Source of the DNA: Pseudomonas sp. LD120
GTDB lineage: Bacteria > Pseudomonadota > Gammaproteobacteria > Pseudomonadales > Pseudomonadaceae
Reading direction: 5' to 3'
Length of the DNA stretch: 64,000 nt
Assembly (NCBI RefSeq): GCF_009861525.1
Contig: NZ_WVHL01000003.1
Coordinates: 62,001-126,000, forward strand
Under the pieces are notes generated by a model. That model was given only the letters and a program-made list of their open reading frames with translations, was not told the origin of the DNA and ran no database searches. Of this stretch, positions 29,076 through 38,605 are shown piece by piece. Both the position numbers and the translations under genes were made by a program. Position 1 is the stretch's first letter. Every line of letters starts with the position of its first letter.

Positions 29076-30185
29076 ATGCACGGCGAATCTCCAATCAAAC
29101 GTCGCGAGTCCCGCAAGATCTGGGTCGGCCCGGTGCCGGTCGGTGGCGATGCCCCGATCGCGGTACAGAGCATGACCAATAGCGACACCAACGATGTGGC
29201 GGCAACCGTTGCCCAGATCAATCGCCTGGAAGCCGCCGGTGTCGACATCGTGCGAGTCTCGGTGCCGGACATGGATGCCGCTGAGGCATTCGGTCGGATC
29301 AAGCAACAGGTCAAGGTGCCGCTGGTGGCGGACATTCACTTCGACTACAAGATCGCGTTGCGCGTGGCGGAACTGGGTGTTGATTGCTTGCGGATCAACC
29401 CGGGTAACATTGGCCGCGAAGATCGCGTGCGTGCGGTGGTGGATGCAGCCCGTGACCGAGGCATCCCGATCCGCATTGGCGTCAACGCCGGATCGCTGGA
29501 AAAAGATCTGCAGAAGAAATACGGCGAACCGACCCCGGCTGCACTGGTCGAGTCGGCACTGCGTCACGTTGAGCACCTTGAACGCCTGAATTTCAAAGAT
29601 TTCAAGGTCAGCGTTAAGGCATCGGATGTCTTCATGGCCGTGGAAGCCTATCGCTTGCTGGCCAAGGAAATCATCCAGCCATTGCACCTGGGAATCACTG
29701 AAGCCGGCGGATTGCGTTCAGGCACAGTGAAATCCGCCGTCGGCCTCGGTATGCTGCTGGCCGAAGGCATTGGCGATACCATTCGCATCTCGCTGGCGGC
29801 CGACCCGGTCGAAGAAGTGAAGGTCGGCTACGACATTCTCAAGTCCCTGCACCTGCGCTCCCGCGGTATTAACTTCATCGCTTGCCCGAGCTGTTCGCGG
29901 CAGAACTTCGATGTGGTCAAAACCATGAACGAACTGGAAGGGCGTCTCGAAGACCTGCTGGTGCCGTTGGATGTTGCGGTAATCGGTTGTGTGGTCAACG
30001 GCCCGGGTGAAGCCAAAGAGGCGCATATCGGCCTGACCGGTGGTACGCCGAACCTGATCTACATCGATGGTAAGCCGGCGCAGAAACTGACCAATGACAA
30101 TCTGGTGGACGAGCTTGAAAAACTCATCCGGCAGAAGGCGGCCGAAAAGGTCGAAGCCGACGCAGCGCTGATCGCTCGCGGCTAA
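29076..30185 (+). CDS. ispG: 4-hydroxy-3-methylbut-2-enyl diphosphate synthase
   Basis: The 369-residue protein has a TIM-barrel start ([16 protein letters not shown]) and cluster ligands in [10 protein letters not shown] and GCVVNGPGE. It is the [4Fe-4S] enzyme of the MEP isoprenoid pathway that forms HMBPP. It begins three bases after rodZ. Confidence 0.97.
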   Translation: MHGESPIKRRESRKIWVGPVPVGGDAPIAVQSMTNSDTNDVAATVAQINRLEAAGVDIVRVSVPDMDAAEAFGRIKQQVKVPLVADIHFDYKIALRVAELGVDCLRINPGNIGREDRVRAVVDAARDRGIPIRIGVNAGSLEKDLQKKYGEPTPAALVESALRHVEHLERLNFKDFKVSVKASDVFMAVEAYRLLAKEIIQPLHLGITEAGGLRSGTVKSAVGLGMLLAEGIGDTIRISLAADPVEEVKVGYDILKSLHLRSRGINFIACPSCSRQNFDVVKTMNELEGRLEDLLVPLDVAVIGCVVNGPGEAKEAHIGLTGGTPNLIYIDGKPAQKLTNDNLVDELEKLIRQKAAEKVEADAALIARG

Positions 30186-30208
30186 CCGAACGTATTTAAG
30201 GATTTTTT

Positions 30209-31498
30209 GTGAGCAAGTCTCTGCAAGCCATTCGTGGCATGAATGACATCCTGCCCGAGCAGACGCCGCTGTGGCGTTATTTCGAGAGCACCGTGGCGCG
30301 CCTGCTGGATAACTACGGTTACAAGCAGATCCGCATGCCGATCGTTGAGTTCACCGAGTTGTTCAAACGCTCCATCGGTGAAGTGACCGATATTGTCGAA
30401 AAAGAGATGTACACCTTCGAGGACCGTAATGGCGACTCCCTGACCCTGCGTCCCGAGGGCACTGCGGCCTGCGTGCGTGCAGCCCTGGAGCACGGCCTCA
30501 CCGGCGGCGGGCAGGTACAGAAGTTGTGGTACATCGGCCCGATGTTCCGTCACGAGCGTCCGCAAAAAGGTCGTTATCGCCAGTTCCACCAGATCGGTCT
30601 GGAGGTGTTCAACCTCGACGGTCCGGACATCGACGCCGAGTTGATCGTGCTGACTTGGCGCCTGTGGGGCGAACTCGGTATCCGCGATGCGGTGAAGCTC
30701 GAACTCAACAGTCTGGGAACCTCCGAAGCCCGTGCGCGCTATCGCGATGCACTGGTGGAGTTCCTGTCGGCGCGCCACGATCAGTTGGATGAAGACAGCC
30801 AGCGCCGCCTGAAAACCAACCCGTTGCGGGTTCTGGACACCAAGGATCCGGCAACCCAAGCCGTGTTAGTGGATGCACCGAAGCTGGCCGACTATCTGGA
30901 CGAAGAGTCCCGTGTGCATTTCGAGGGCCTCAAGGCTCGTTTGGAGGCTGCAGGGATTCCATACGTGATCAATCCGAAGCTGGTCCGCGGCCTGGACTAC
31001 TACAGCAAGACCGTTTTTGAATGGGTAACCGACAAGCTTGGTGCCCAAGGCACCGTTTGCGCCGGTGGCCGTTACGACGGTCTGGTGGAGCAAATGGGCG
31101 GCAAGCCGACCTCGGGCGTGGGTTTTGCCATGGGTATCGAGCGTCTGGTGCTGATGCTGGAAACCCTGGAGCAGGTGCCGGAATCAATTTCCCGCCAGGT
31201 GGACGTCTACCTCTGCGCCTTTGGCGAGGCTGCCGAATTGGCGGGGCTGGCCCTGAGCGAGCGGGTACGCGATCAACTGCCCAACCTGCGCCTGCAGGTC
31301 AATGCCGGTGGCGGCAGCTTCAAGAGCCAATTCAAGAAGGCCGACAAGAGCGGTGCGTTGTACGCGCTGATCCTCGGTGACGACGAGCTGGCCCAGCAAG
31401 TGGTAGGTTTCAAACCCCTGCGTGGCCAGGGTGAACAACACAGTATTGCCTGGGATGCGCTCGCAGCGCACTTGGCCACCTGCGTCGTGCAGGGTTGA
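30209..31498 (+). CDS. hisS: Histidyl-tRNA synthetase
   Basis: GTG start at 30209 with AAGGA upstream; 429 residues. Class II motifs are present ([40 protein letters not shown]) together with the histidine signatures [15 protein letters not shown]. It charges tRNA-His. Confidence 0.98.
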   Translation: MSKSLQAIRGMNDILPEQTPLWRYFESTVARLLDNYGYKQIRMPIVEFTELFKRSIGEVTDIVEKEMYTFEDRNGDSLTLRPEGTAACVRAALEHGLTGGGQVQKLWYIGPMFRHERPQKGRYRQFHQIGLEVFNLDGPDIDAELIVLTWRLWGELGIRDAVKLELNSLGTSEARARYRDALVEFLSARHDQLDEDSQRRLKTNPLRVLDTKDPATQAVLVDAPKLADYLDEESRVHFEGLKARLEAAGIPYVINPKLVRGLDYYSKTVFEWVTDKLGAQGTVCAGGRYDGLVEQMGGKPTSGVGFAMGIERLVLMLETLEQVPESISRQVDVYLCAFGEAAELAGLALSERVRDQLPNLRLQVNAGGGSFKSQFKKADKSGALYALILGDDELAQQVVGFKPLRGQGEQHSIAWDALAAHLATCVVQG

Positions 31499-31538
31499 AG
31501 CTGTCCAACAGCCGAATTAGCGAATAAGGAGTATTGGG

Positions 31539-32180
31539 GTGTCGAGTACCGAAGATGAACAGCTGGCGGAACTGAAAGACTGGTGGCAGCGCAACGGCAA
31601 ACCCCTGGTGACTGGCGGCCTGCTGGCGTTGGTTATCGTGTTCGGCTGGCAAGCCTGGCACAAGTATCAGAGCAATCAATCGCAAGGCGCCTCGGTGCTC
31701 TATCAGCAATTGCTGGAAACCACCCTGACACCGGATGGAAAACCTGACGCCGCCCGCGTTGCGGATCTGGCCGGCAAGCTCAACAGTGAGTTCGGCGGCA
31801 CGGCCTATGCGCAGTACGGCAGCCTGTTCGTGGCTAAAGTGGCGGTGGACACCGGTAAGCTGGACGACGCGGCGGCACAACTGAAGGCCGTGGCCGACAA
31901 ACCGGCGAATCCGACTTTGGGTGAAGTGGCGCGTCAGCGCCTGGCCCAGGTTCTGGCGGCACAGAACAAGGCCGATGAAGCCCTGAAACTGCTCGACGGT
32001 GATGCCGATAAGGCGTTCCTGGCGACCCGTGAAGAACTCAAGGGCGATCTGCTGGTCCAGTTGGGCCGTGTGGATGAAGCCCATGCGGCATACAAAAAAG
32101 CCAAGGCGGCGCTCTCGGATGAAGCAGCGGTCGGTGGTTTACAAATCAAGCTGGACGACTTGGCCAAAGGGGATGCATGA
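31539..32180 (+). CDS. yfgM: YfgM-like tetratricopeptide membrane protein
   Basis: GTG start with AAGGAG upstream; 213 residues. A short cytosolic N-terminus (EDEQLAELKDWWQRNGK), one membrane helix (about 22-42) and a periplasmic TPR region define the YfgM/TPR_21 family, an ancillary partner of SecYEG and periplasmic chaperones. It sits before bamB in the conserved hisS-yfgM-bamB-der run. Confidence 0.94.
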   Translation: MSSTEDEQLAELKDWWQRNGKPLVTGGLLALVIVFGWQAWHKYQSNQSQGASVLYQQLLETTLTPDGKPDAARVADLAGKLNSEFGGTAYAQYGSLFVAKVAVDTGKLDDAAAQLKAVADKPANPTLGEVARQRLAQVLAAQNKADEALKLLDGDADKAFLATREELKGDLLVQLGRVDEAHAAYKKAKAALSDEAAVGGLQIKLDDLAKGDA

Positions 32181-32181
32181 C

Positions 32182-33324
32182 GTGATCCGTTGGAAACATG
32201 CAGCATTGCTGGCTCTGGCCTTGTTGGCCGCGGGTTGCAGCAGCAACAGCAAGAAAGAACTGCCGCCAGCCGAACTGGTCGACTTCAAAGAAGAAGTGGT
32301 CCTGCAGAAGCAGTGGAGTCGTTCGATCGGCGATGGTCAGGGTGAAACCTACAACATGTTGGTGCCGGCCGTAGATGGTGACACCATTTACGCCGCCGAC
32401 GTGACCGGCGTGGTGGTTTCCATGGACCGCATGAACGGCGACGTCAAATGGAAAAAAGATCTTGAACTGCCTGTTTCCGGCGCCGTTGGCGTGGGTTATG
32501 GCCTGGTCATGATCGGCACGTTGAAAGGCGAAGTGGTTGCGCTGGATACGTCCAACGGTGAAGAGAAATGGCGCGCTCGCGTATCCAGCGAAGTGCTGGC
32601 TCCGCCTGCCACCAATGGTGATGTCGTGGTGGTTCAAACCCAGGATGACCGGGTTATCGGCCTTGACGCCAACACTGGCCACCAGCTTTGGCTCTATGAC
32701 AGTACGCCGGCGGTTCTGACCCTGCGTGGCACCAGTGCCCCGTTGGCGACCAACCGTCTGGCCCTGGCAGGCCTTTCCACTGGCAAGGTCGTGGCGCTGG
32801 ATATTCGCAACGGGGTACCGGTGTGGGAGCAGCGCGTAGCGATTCCACAAGGTCGTTCCGAGTTGGAACGCGTGGTGGACATCGACGGTGGTTTGCTGTT
32901 GTCCGGCGGTACCCTCTATGTCGCCAGCTACCAGGGGCGTGTTGTAGCGCTGGACCTGGAGAGCGGCCGTCCGCTGTGGCAGCGTGACGCTTCCAGCTAC
33001 GCTGGTGTTGCCCAGGGTTTCGGCAGCGTCTATGTCAGCCTGGCCTCGGGTACCGTGGAAGGTGTGGACGAGCGTTCGACCACTGCCCTGTGGAGCAACG
33101 ACTCCCTGGCTCGCCGTCAACTGTCGGCACCAGAAGTTTTTTCCAGCTACGTAGCGGTGGGCGACCTGGAAGGTTACCTGCACCTGCTGAGCCAGGTTGA
33201 CGGTCGTTTCGTTGGCCGTACGCGTATCGACAGCGATGGCCTGCGGGCCCGTCCGCTGGTGGTGGGCGACATGATCTATGTGTATGGCAACAGCGGCAAA
33301 CTGGAAGCCCTGACCATCAAGTAA
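32182..33324 (+). CDS. bamB: Outer membrane assembly lipoprotein BamB
   Basis: GTG at 32182 gives 380 residues starting VIRWKHAALLALALLAAGC; the lipobox LAAGC follows directly. An ATG nine bases earlier would overlap yfgM and sits too close to AAAGGGG, so GTG is preferred. The rest is an eight-bladed PQQ-type propeller (repeats such as GEVVALDTSNGEEKWRARV and GRVVALDLESGRPLWQRDA). BamB helps BamA insert beta-barrel proteins. Confidence 0.95.
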   Translation: MIRWKHAALLALALLAAGCSSNSKKELPPAELVDFKEEVVLQKQWSRSIGDGQGETYNMLVPAVDGDTIYAADVTGVVVSMDRMNGDVKWKKDLELPVSGAVGVGYGLVMIGTLKGEVVALDTSNGEEKWRARVSSEVLAPPATNGDVVVVQTQDDRVIGLDANTGHQLWLYDSTPAVLTLRGTSAPLATNRLALAGLSTGKVVALDIRNGVPVWEQRVAIPQGRSELERVVDIDGGLLLSGGTLYVASYQGRVVALDLESGRPLWQRDASSYAGVAQGFGSVYVSLASGTVEGVDERSTTALWSNDSLARRQLSAPEVFSSYVAVGDLEGYLHLLSQVDGRFVGRTRIDSDGLRARPLVVGDMIYVYGNSGKLEALTIK

Positions 33325-33409
33325 TGGTTTGACTATGCTTGGGGTTGACTCCCCAAGCGGCCTTGTTTCGACAAGGTTCGCAGCACTTCAAGGTGTTGCC
33401 CCGAGCACC

Positions 33410-33434
33410 AGCCGCTGCCTCGCAGCGGCTTTTG
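33410..33434 (+). terminator. Terminator after bamB
   Basis: AGCCGCTG (33410-33417) pairs with CAGCGGCT (33423-33430) across five bases, followed by TTTGTATTTT. A second small hairpin with a TTCG tetraloop, CCTTGT/ACAAGG, lies at 33361-33376. Der begins 36 bp later, so der may have its own promoter. Confidence 0.8.
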
Positions 33435-33465
33435 TATTTTCGCAATTAACGCAGTGGAGAGCCGC

Positions 33466-34938
33466 ATGGTTCCCGTAATCGCCCTGGTGGGCCGACCTAA
33501 CGTCGGCAAGTCCACCTTGTTCAACCGCCTGACTCGGACTCGCGACGCCATCGTCGGCGACCTGTCCGGTCTGACCCGTGATCGCCAATACGGTGAGGCC
33601 AAGTGGCAAGGGCGTACCTATATTCTGATCGACACCGGCGGTATCTCCGGTGATGAGCATGGCATGGATGAAAAGATGGCCGAGCAGTCGCTGCTGGCCA
33701 TTGAAGAAGCTGATGTGGTGTTGTTCCTGGTGGACGCTAAGGCCGGGTTTACCGCGGCCGACCAGATGATCGGTGAGCACCTGCGCAAACGTAACAAGAC
33801 CTCTTACGTGGTTGCCAACAAGGTCGACAACATCGACCCGGACATGGCTCGCGCTGAGTTCGCGCCCCTTGGCATGGGGGATGCTATCCCGGTCGCCGGT
33901 GCTCACGGCCGCGGCATCACTCAGATGCTGGAAATCGCCCTGAGTGAATTCCCCAAGGATGATGCCGATGAACCGGAAGAGGGCGAGGAAGAGATCGTCG
34001 CCGAAGGCGAGGAAGCCAAGCGCATTCCGGGCCCTAGCGAGAAAGACGGGATCAAGATTGCCATCATCGGTCGTCCCAACGTGGGTAAATCCACGCTGGT
34101 CAACCGTATGCTCGGTGAAGACCGGGTCATCGTCTACGATCAACCCGGCACCACCCGCGACAGCATCTACATCCCGTTCGAGCGCAACGACGAGAAGTAC
34201 ACGCTGATCGACACCGCCGGTGTGCGCAAGCGCGGCAAGATCCATGAGGAAGTCGAGAAGTTCTCGGTGGTCAAAACCCTGCAGGCGATTAAAGACGCCA
34301 ACGTGGTGATCTTCGTCATGGATGCCCGCGAAGGTGTGGTGGACCACGACCTGAACCTGCTGGGCTTTGCCCTGGAAGCCGGCCGGGCCTTGGTCATTGC
34401 CCTGAACAAATGGGACGGCATGCAGCCCAGCGAGCGCGATTACGTGAAGACCGAGCTGCAACGCCGGTTGTTCTTCGTTGACTTCGCCGATATCCATTTC
34501 ATCTCGGCCTTGCACGGTACTGGCGTGGGCAATCTCTACCAGTCGGTGCAGAACTCCTTCAAGTCGGCGGTCACCCGCTGGCCCACCAGCCGCCTGACCC
34601 AGATTCTCGAAGATGCCGTTGGCGAGCACGCGCCGCCCATGGTCAACAACCGTCGGATCAAGCTGCGTTACGCCCACTTGGGGGGGGCCAACCCTCCGCT
34701 GATCGTGATCCACGGCAACCAGGTGGAGAAGGTACCCAAGTCCTACGTGCGTTACCTGGAAAATACCTACCGTCGAGTGCTGAAGCTGGTGGGTACGCCG
34801 ATCCGTATCGAGTTCAAAGGTGGCGAGAACCCGTACGAAGGCAACAAGAACACGCTCACCGACCGCCAGGTCAACAAGAAGCGTCGTTTGATGTCGCACC
34901 ACAAGAAGGCTGACAAGAAGCGCCGCGACAAGCGCTAA
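33466..34938 (+). CDS. der: Ribosome biogenesis GTPase Der (EngA)
   Basis: ATG 33466 has GGAGAG upstream; 490 residues. Two tandem G domains carry [14 protein letters not shown] / DTGG / NKVD and [14 protein letters not shown] / DTAG / NKWD. An acidic linker ([11 protein letters not shown]) joins them, a KH-like domain follows, and the tail is Lys/Arg-rich. It is needed for 50S subunit assembly. Confidence 0.97.
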   Translation: MVPVIALVGRPNVGKSTLFNRLTRTRDAIVGDLSGLTRDRQYGEAKWQGRTYILIDTGGISGDEHGMDEKMAEQSLLAIEEADVVLFLVDAKAGFTAADQMIGEHLRKRNKTSYVVANKVDNIDPDMARAEFAPLGMGDAIPVAGAHGRGITQMLEIALSEFPKDDADEPEEGEEEIVAEGEEAKRIPGPSEKDGIKIAIIGRPNVGKSTLVNRMLGEDRVIVYDQPGTTRDSIYIPFERNDEKYTLIDTAGVRKRGKIHEEVEKFSVVKTLQAIKDANVVIFVMDAREGVVDHDLNLLGFALEAGRALVIALNKWDGMQPSERDYVKTELQRRLFFVDFADIHFISALHGTGVGNLYQSVQNSFKSAVTRWPTSRLTQILEDAVGEHAPPMVNNRRIKLRYAHLGGANPPLIVIHGNQVEKVPKSYVRYLENTYRRVLKLVGTPIRIEFKGGENPYEGNKNTLTDRQVNKKRRLMSHHKKADKKRRDKR

Positions 34939-34942
34939 AAAG

Positions 34943-35022
34943 CAGCAGCGAGCTACAAGGTACGAGCTGCAAGTGAGGGTAGGGAAGTCTTGCCGCTCGT
35001 GGCTTGCAGCTTAAAGCAGCGA
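34943..35022. repeat. Degenerate long palindrome
   Basis: GCTGCAAG (34966-34973) is mirrored by CTTGCAGC (35003-35010), with related AGCTACAAG and AGCAGCGA words at the edges. This looks like the worn remains of a larger hairpin repeat between der and the insertion sequence, possibly serving as the der terminator. Confidence 0.5.
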
Positions 35023-35084
35023 CTGAAAAAGGGGCCTTGGCAGACTGTGTGAAAACCTAGCAATCTGTCCGGCCCTTTATAGAG

Positions 35085-35117
35085 AATGCTCCGTATCGAA
35101 AGATACGGAGCATTTTT
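35085..35117 (+). terminator. Hairpin between IS left end and transposase start
   Basis: AATGCTCCGTATC (35085-35097) and GATACGGAGCATT (35102-35114) form a perfect 13-bp stem with a GAAA tetraloop, followed by T residues, five bases before the transposase ATG. It would stop read-through from flanking genes or hide the ribosome site, a known way to limit IS activation. Confidence 0.75.
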
Positions 35118-35121
35118 CGTT

Positions 35122-35988
35122 ATGGCCTACATACAAGGAGAGTCCCGTAGCCAGACCAGTCTGTTCCCGGTCTCGCTGGAGGAGTTGATCCCTGAAGATC
35201 ACCTCGTACGGGTCATCGACCTGTATGTCGCCAAGCTCGATCTGGGCCAACTCGGTTTTGAGAACGCTCAGCCCAAGGCCACTGGGCGCCCTGCTTACGA
35301 CCCCGCCGATCAGCTCTATCTCTGTGGCTATGGCTATGGCTATGGATATTTTCAGCGCATTCGCTCGTGGCGGCGCCTGGAAGCTGAGTGCCAGCGCAAC
35401 ATCGAAGTGATGTGGTTGATCAACCGGCTTAAACCCGACTTCAAGACCATCGCCGACTTTCGCAAGAACAACAAAGTAGCTTTCGTTACGACGTGCCGAG
35501 CTTTTGTGCAGTTCTGCCGATCCGTCGGCTTGATTGCGGGTGATCTGGTTGCGATCGACGGCAGTAAGTTTCAGGCAGTCGCTTCCTCGCGACGCCACCT
35601 GAATTTGAATCAGCTCAAGCGTCAGGAGGAGACGCTGGATAAGCGGACAATACCTGGCTGACCTGGATGCCGCTGATAAAGCACAGGGCGAGCAAGTGGT
35701 CGATCGCACTGCGATCAAGGCGGCACTGGCGAAGCTTGAGGCCAAGCAGCAAGACAACCGTAGTTGCCAAGCTTTGATGAAGTCGATGGGGCTGGAGCAA
35801 CTCAACACGCACGAAAGCGATGCCCGAATGATGCGCACGCCAAAGGGGGGGGGGCGCGTGTTGCCTATAACGTGCAAACAGCCGTGAACGCAGGGCACGG
35901 TCTGATTTTGCACCATGAGGTGACGCAAGATGGTGACGACCGCAAAACAAAAACAAACGCGCTGAACAAGTCGGGGCGTTTGGTCTAA
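35122..35988 (+). pseudogene. IS1182-type transposase, broken
   Basis: ATG 35122 opens a protein with the DUF772-type transposase N-terminus (SLFPVSLEELIPEDHLVRVI; FQRIRSWRRLEAECQRNIE; DGSKFQAVASS). The frame is lost near 35645 and the continuation (GQYLADLDAADKAQGEQ) is in another frame. A G10 tract at 35845-35854 causes a second shift to the frame with VAYNVQTAVNAGHGLI. After HHEVTQDGDDR the catalytic C-terminal half is missing. A hexamer repeat (ggctat x3 plus ggatat, 35326-35349) inserts extra Gly-Tyr pairs. It cannot make an active enzyme. Confidence 0.88.
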
Positions 35989-36106
35989 GGCCTGTCAGTG
36001 TGTTTTCACACAGTCTGTTAGGGCTCCGTTTTTAATCGCTGCGCTTTGGGCTATTCTCGGGACCTCCCGCGCCGCCGTAGAGCCGGGTGTTCAGCAGGAA
36101 ATCCCC

Positions 36107-37255
36107 ATGATCACCAGTAAGCTGCCGAATGTCGGCACCACCATCTTCACGCAAATGTCCCAGCTCGCGGTGGAAGCCGGGGCACTCAACTTATCCCAGG
36201 GCTTTCCTGATTTTGATGGCCCGCAAGCGTTGCGCGACGCGGTTGGACGGCATATCGCCAGTGGTCATAACCAGTACGCGCCGATGACCGGTCTACCGAC
36301 GTTGCGCCAGCAAGTGGCGGCCAAAATTACCCGTTGCTATGGCGTTGAAGTCAATGCCGATACCGAGGTGACCATTACTCCGGGCGCGACCCAGGCGATC
36401 TTCTGTGCGATCCAGGCGGTGGTTCAACGCGGCGATGAAGTGATTGTCTTCGACCCCAGTTATGACAGCTACGAGCCGGCAGTGGCGCTGGCCGGCGGTC
36501 GTTGCGTGCACGTGCAATTGAATCGGGATGATTTTGCCATTGACTGGCAGAAGCTTGGCGATGCCCTGAGCCCGCGTACGCGAATGATCATCCTCAATGC
36601 GCCACACAATCCCAGTGGTGCACTGATCAGCCGGGCTGAGCTGGATCAACTGGCGGCCTTGATCCGTGATCGCGACATTTATCTGGTCAGCGATGAGGTC
36701 TACGAACACCTGGTGTTCGATGGCGTACGCCATGTCAGTGTGCTGGCGCATCCAGAGCTTTACCAACGGGCCTTCGTGGTCAGCTCGTTCGGCAAGACCT
36801 ATCACGTGACTGGCTGGAAGACTGGCTATGTAGTGGCGCCGCCGACCTTGAGTAGCGAGCTGCGCAAGGTGCATCAATATGTCAGCTTCTGCGGAGTGAC
36901 CCCTTTGCAGTACGCTCTGGCGGACTTCATGGCCGAACACCCGGAGCATGTCGATGAATTGCCGGCGTTCTATCAAGCCAAGCGCGATTTGTTCTGCGAT
37001 TTGCTACGTCCTTCGCGGTTCAGCTTTACCCGGGTAGCCGGTACTTATTTTCAATTGATGGATTATTCGCAGATTCGTCCAGATCTGAATGATCTCGACA
37101 TGGCGATCTGGATGACCCGCGAATATGGCGTCGCGGCCATTCCAGTGTCGGTGTTCTATCAGGACCCACCTCAGGGACAGCGTCTGGTGCGTCTGTGTTT
37201 TGCTAAACGCGAGGAGACGCTGCGTCAGGCAGCGGAGAAACTATGCGTGATTTGA
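36107..37255 (+). CDS. Pyridoxal-phosphate aminotransferase (methionine-type, YbdL-like)
   Basis: The 382-residue class I/II aminotransferase has the PLP lysine in SSFGKTYHVTGWKTGYV (Lys230), NAPHNPSGA and VSDEVYEHLVFDG. Similarity of the opening (LPNVGTTIFTQMSQLAVEAGALNLSQ-type) points to the methionine aminotransferase group that uses glutamine or methionine with 2-oxo acids. Its stop overlaps the next gene by 13 bases. Pairing with an omega-amidase supports a role in methionine salvage or glutamine transamination. Confidence 0.9.
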   Translation: MITSKLPNVGTTIFTQMSQLAVEAGALNLSQGFPDFDGPQALRDAVGRHIASGHNQYAPMTGLPTLRQQVAAKITRCYGVEVNADTEVTITPGATQAIFCAIQAVVQRGDEVIVFDPSYDSYEPAVALAGGRCVHVQLNRDDFAIDWQKLGDALSPRTRMIILNAPHNPSGALISRAELDQLAALIRDRDIYLVSDEVYEHLVFDGVRHVSVLAHPELYQRAFVVSSFGKTYHVTGWKTGYVVAPPTLSSELRKVHQYVSFCGVTPLQYALADFMAEHPEHVDELPAFYQAKRDLFCDLLRPSRFSFTRVAGTYFQLMDYSQIRPDLNDLDMAIWMTREYGVAAIPVSVFYQDPPQGQRLVRLCFAKREETLRQAAEKLCVI

Positions 37256-38034
37256 GTGCGTTACCCGATCTGAATCTGGCACTGATTCAGACCACCCTGG
37301 CCTGGCACGATCGTCAGGCCAACTTCGAGCACTTCGAGCAACTGCTGGAGCAGGCTCGTGGTGCCGATCTGATCATACTTCCGGAGATGTTCACCACTGG
37401 CTTCTCCATGGAGTCCAGCACCCTGGCGGAGGCCGAGAATGGCCCCACCAGCAAGTGGCTGCGCAGTCAGGCGAAGAAACTCGACGCGGTGATCACTGGC
37501 AGCGTGATCGTCCAGGCGGCAGATGGCAGCCACCGCAACCGTTTGTTGTGGGCGCGTCCTGAGGGCGAAGTCTGGTATTACGACAAGCGCCACCTGTTCC
37601 GCATGGCCGGCGAGCACAATCACTTCACCCCGGGTGAGCGTCAGGTGCAGTTTGAGCTCAAGGGTTGGCGCATCCGTCCGCTGATCTGCTATGACCTGCG
37701 CTTTCCGGTGTGGAGCCGCGATGCTCAGGACACTGATCTGCTGCTGTACACCGCCAATTGGCCCGGTGCTCGGCGCTTGCATTGGAACCGTCTGCTACCG
37801 GCCCGGGCCATTGAAAACCTTTGCTACGTCGCGGCGGTAAACCGGATAGGCACCGATGGCAAGGGTTTTGCCTATACCGGTGACAGCCAGGTGCTGGATT
37901 TTCAGGGCGAGACGCTGCTCAGCGCCGGGGAGGCGGACGGGGTGTTCCAGGTGCGCCTGAGTGCTGGCGAGCTCGCGGGCTACCGCTCACGCTTTCCCGC
38001 GAACCTTGATGCCGACACTTTCATGTTCACTTAG
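37243..38034 (+). CDS. Nitrilase-family omega-amidase (YafV-like)
   Basis: The product is 263 residues. The catalytic triad of the nitrilase superfamily is visible as Glu48 (ILPEMF), Lys115 (YDKRHLF) and Cys149 (LICYDLRFPVW). YafV-type omega-amidases hydrolyse 2-oxoglutaramate or 2-oxosuccinamate, the products left by glutamine or asparagine transaminases. The gene overlaps the aminotransferase, so both are made together and the hydrolysis would pull transamination forward. Confidence 0.92.
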   Translation: MRDLSALPDLNLALIQTTLAWHDRQANFEHFEQLLEQARGADLIILPEMFTTGFSMESSTLAEAENGPTSKWLRSQAKKLDAVITGSVIVQAADGSHRNRLLWARPEGEVWYYDKRHLFRMAGEHNHFTPGERQVQFELKGWRIRPLICYDLRFPVWSRDAQDTDLLLYTANWPGARRLHWNRLLPARAIENLCYVAAVNRIGTDGKGFAYTGDSQVLDFQGETLLSAGEADGVFQVRLSAGELAGYRSRFPANLDADTFMFT

Positions 38035-38124
38035 GGGCAGGTCGCCGCACACTTTTTTACAGATTGCAGATATCAAGCTTCAGGGACGAGCGCCGATAGG
38101 ACGGATATCCAGGAGGAATCAAGC

Positions 38125-38526
38125 ATGACCATCATCAACGCCAATGCCGTCAATCCTTATCCATTGTCCGCGCCGAAAGTCGTGACCAGGGAAGCCGAAG
38201 ACACCAGCCCGCTGGCGCCGGCGGCCCAGGGCAAGGATGGCGAGGACAAGGAGCTGCGGGTCAACTCTGCCGATGCCAGCATCGATGCGGTGCGAGGCGG
38301 GGGGGATCCGGTCGCGCAACTGCAGAAGCAGATCGAGCAAACCCAGAAGATCCTTGAGCAACAACAGGCGCAATTGGCCAGTACCCAGAAGGGGCAGGCC
38401 AGCGACGAGCAGAAAGCCCAGCAGATGATGGAGATCCAGACTCAGATCGCCGTGACCAGCAGCACCTTGCAGGTGTTGCAGGCGGCCTTGCTGCAAGCCA
38501 TGTTCAGTGTCGATGTTCATGCCTGA
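38125..38526 (+). CDS. Coiled-coil hypothetical protein (FlxA-like)
   Basis: The 133-residue protein begins after CCAGGAGGAATC. Its first 60 residues are polar and Pro/Ala-rich; residues about 68-110 form a Gln/Glu-rich coiled coil (QLQKQIEQTQKILEQQQAQL), and the end is hydrophobic (LQVLQAALLQAMF). The layout resembles FlxA-like proteins, some of which are flagellum-associated, but no functional motif confirms that. Confidence 0.7.
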   Translation: MTIINANAVNPYPLSAPKVVTREAEDTSPLAPAAQGKDGEDKELRVNSADASIDAVRGGGDPVAQLQKQIEQTQKILEQQQAQLASTQKGQASDEQKAQQMMEIQTQIAVTSSTLQVLQAALLQAMFSVDVHA

Positions 38527-38550
38527 AGCGCCGCCGCGCGCTTTTAGCGT

Positions 38551-38597
38551 GATCAAAAAGGCCCCGAGGAGCAGAACTCCCCGGGGCCTTTTTGATC
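38551..38597. terminator. Bidirectional terminator, FlxA-like gene and leuA
   Basis: GATCAAAAAGGCCCCG (38551-38566) and its exact complement at 38582-38597 make a 16-bp stem with U-tracts for both strands, between the convergent FlxA-like gene and leuA. Confidence 0.95.
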
Positions 38598-38605
38598 AGC
38601 GCTGT

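Larger units (their letters stand above)
35041..36017 (+). mobile_element. Decayed IS1182-type insertion sequence
   Basis: Perfect 16-bp terminal inverted repeats CAGACTGTGTGAAAAC lie at 35041-35056 and, inverted, at 36002-36017. They bound a 977-bp element, shorter than the roughly 1.5 kb or more expected for this family. The transposase inside is frameshifted and lacks its C-terminal part. Flanks TTGG and TTAG do not give a clear target duplication. Nearly the same ends bound the small element at 58096-58240. Confidence 0.85.

Noticed and set aside
33388..34902. A 504-codon open frame antisense to der
   Set aside because: Shadow of der; composition is that of a reversed coding strand.
35041..36017. 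A 4-bp target-site duplication for the IS
   Set aside because: Flanks are TTGG and TTAG, not identical, so no duplication is claimed.
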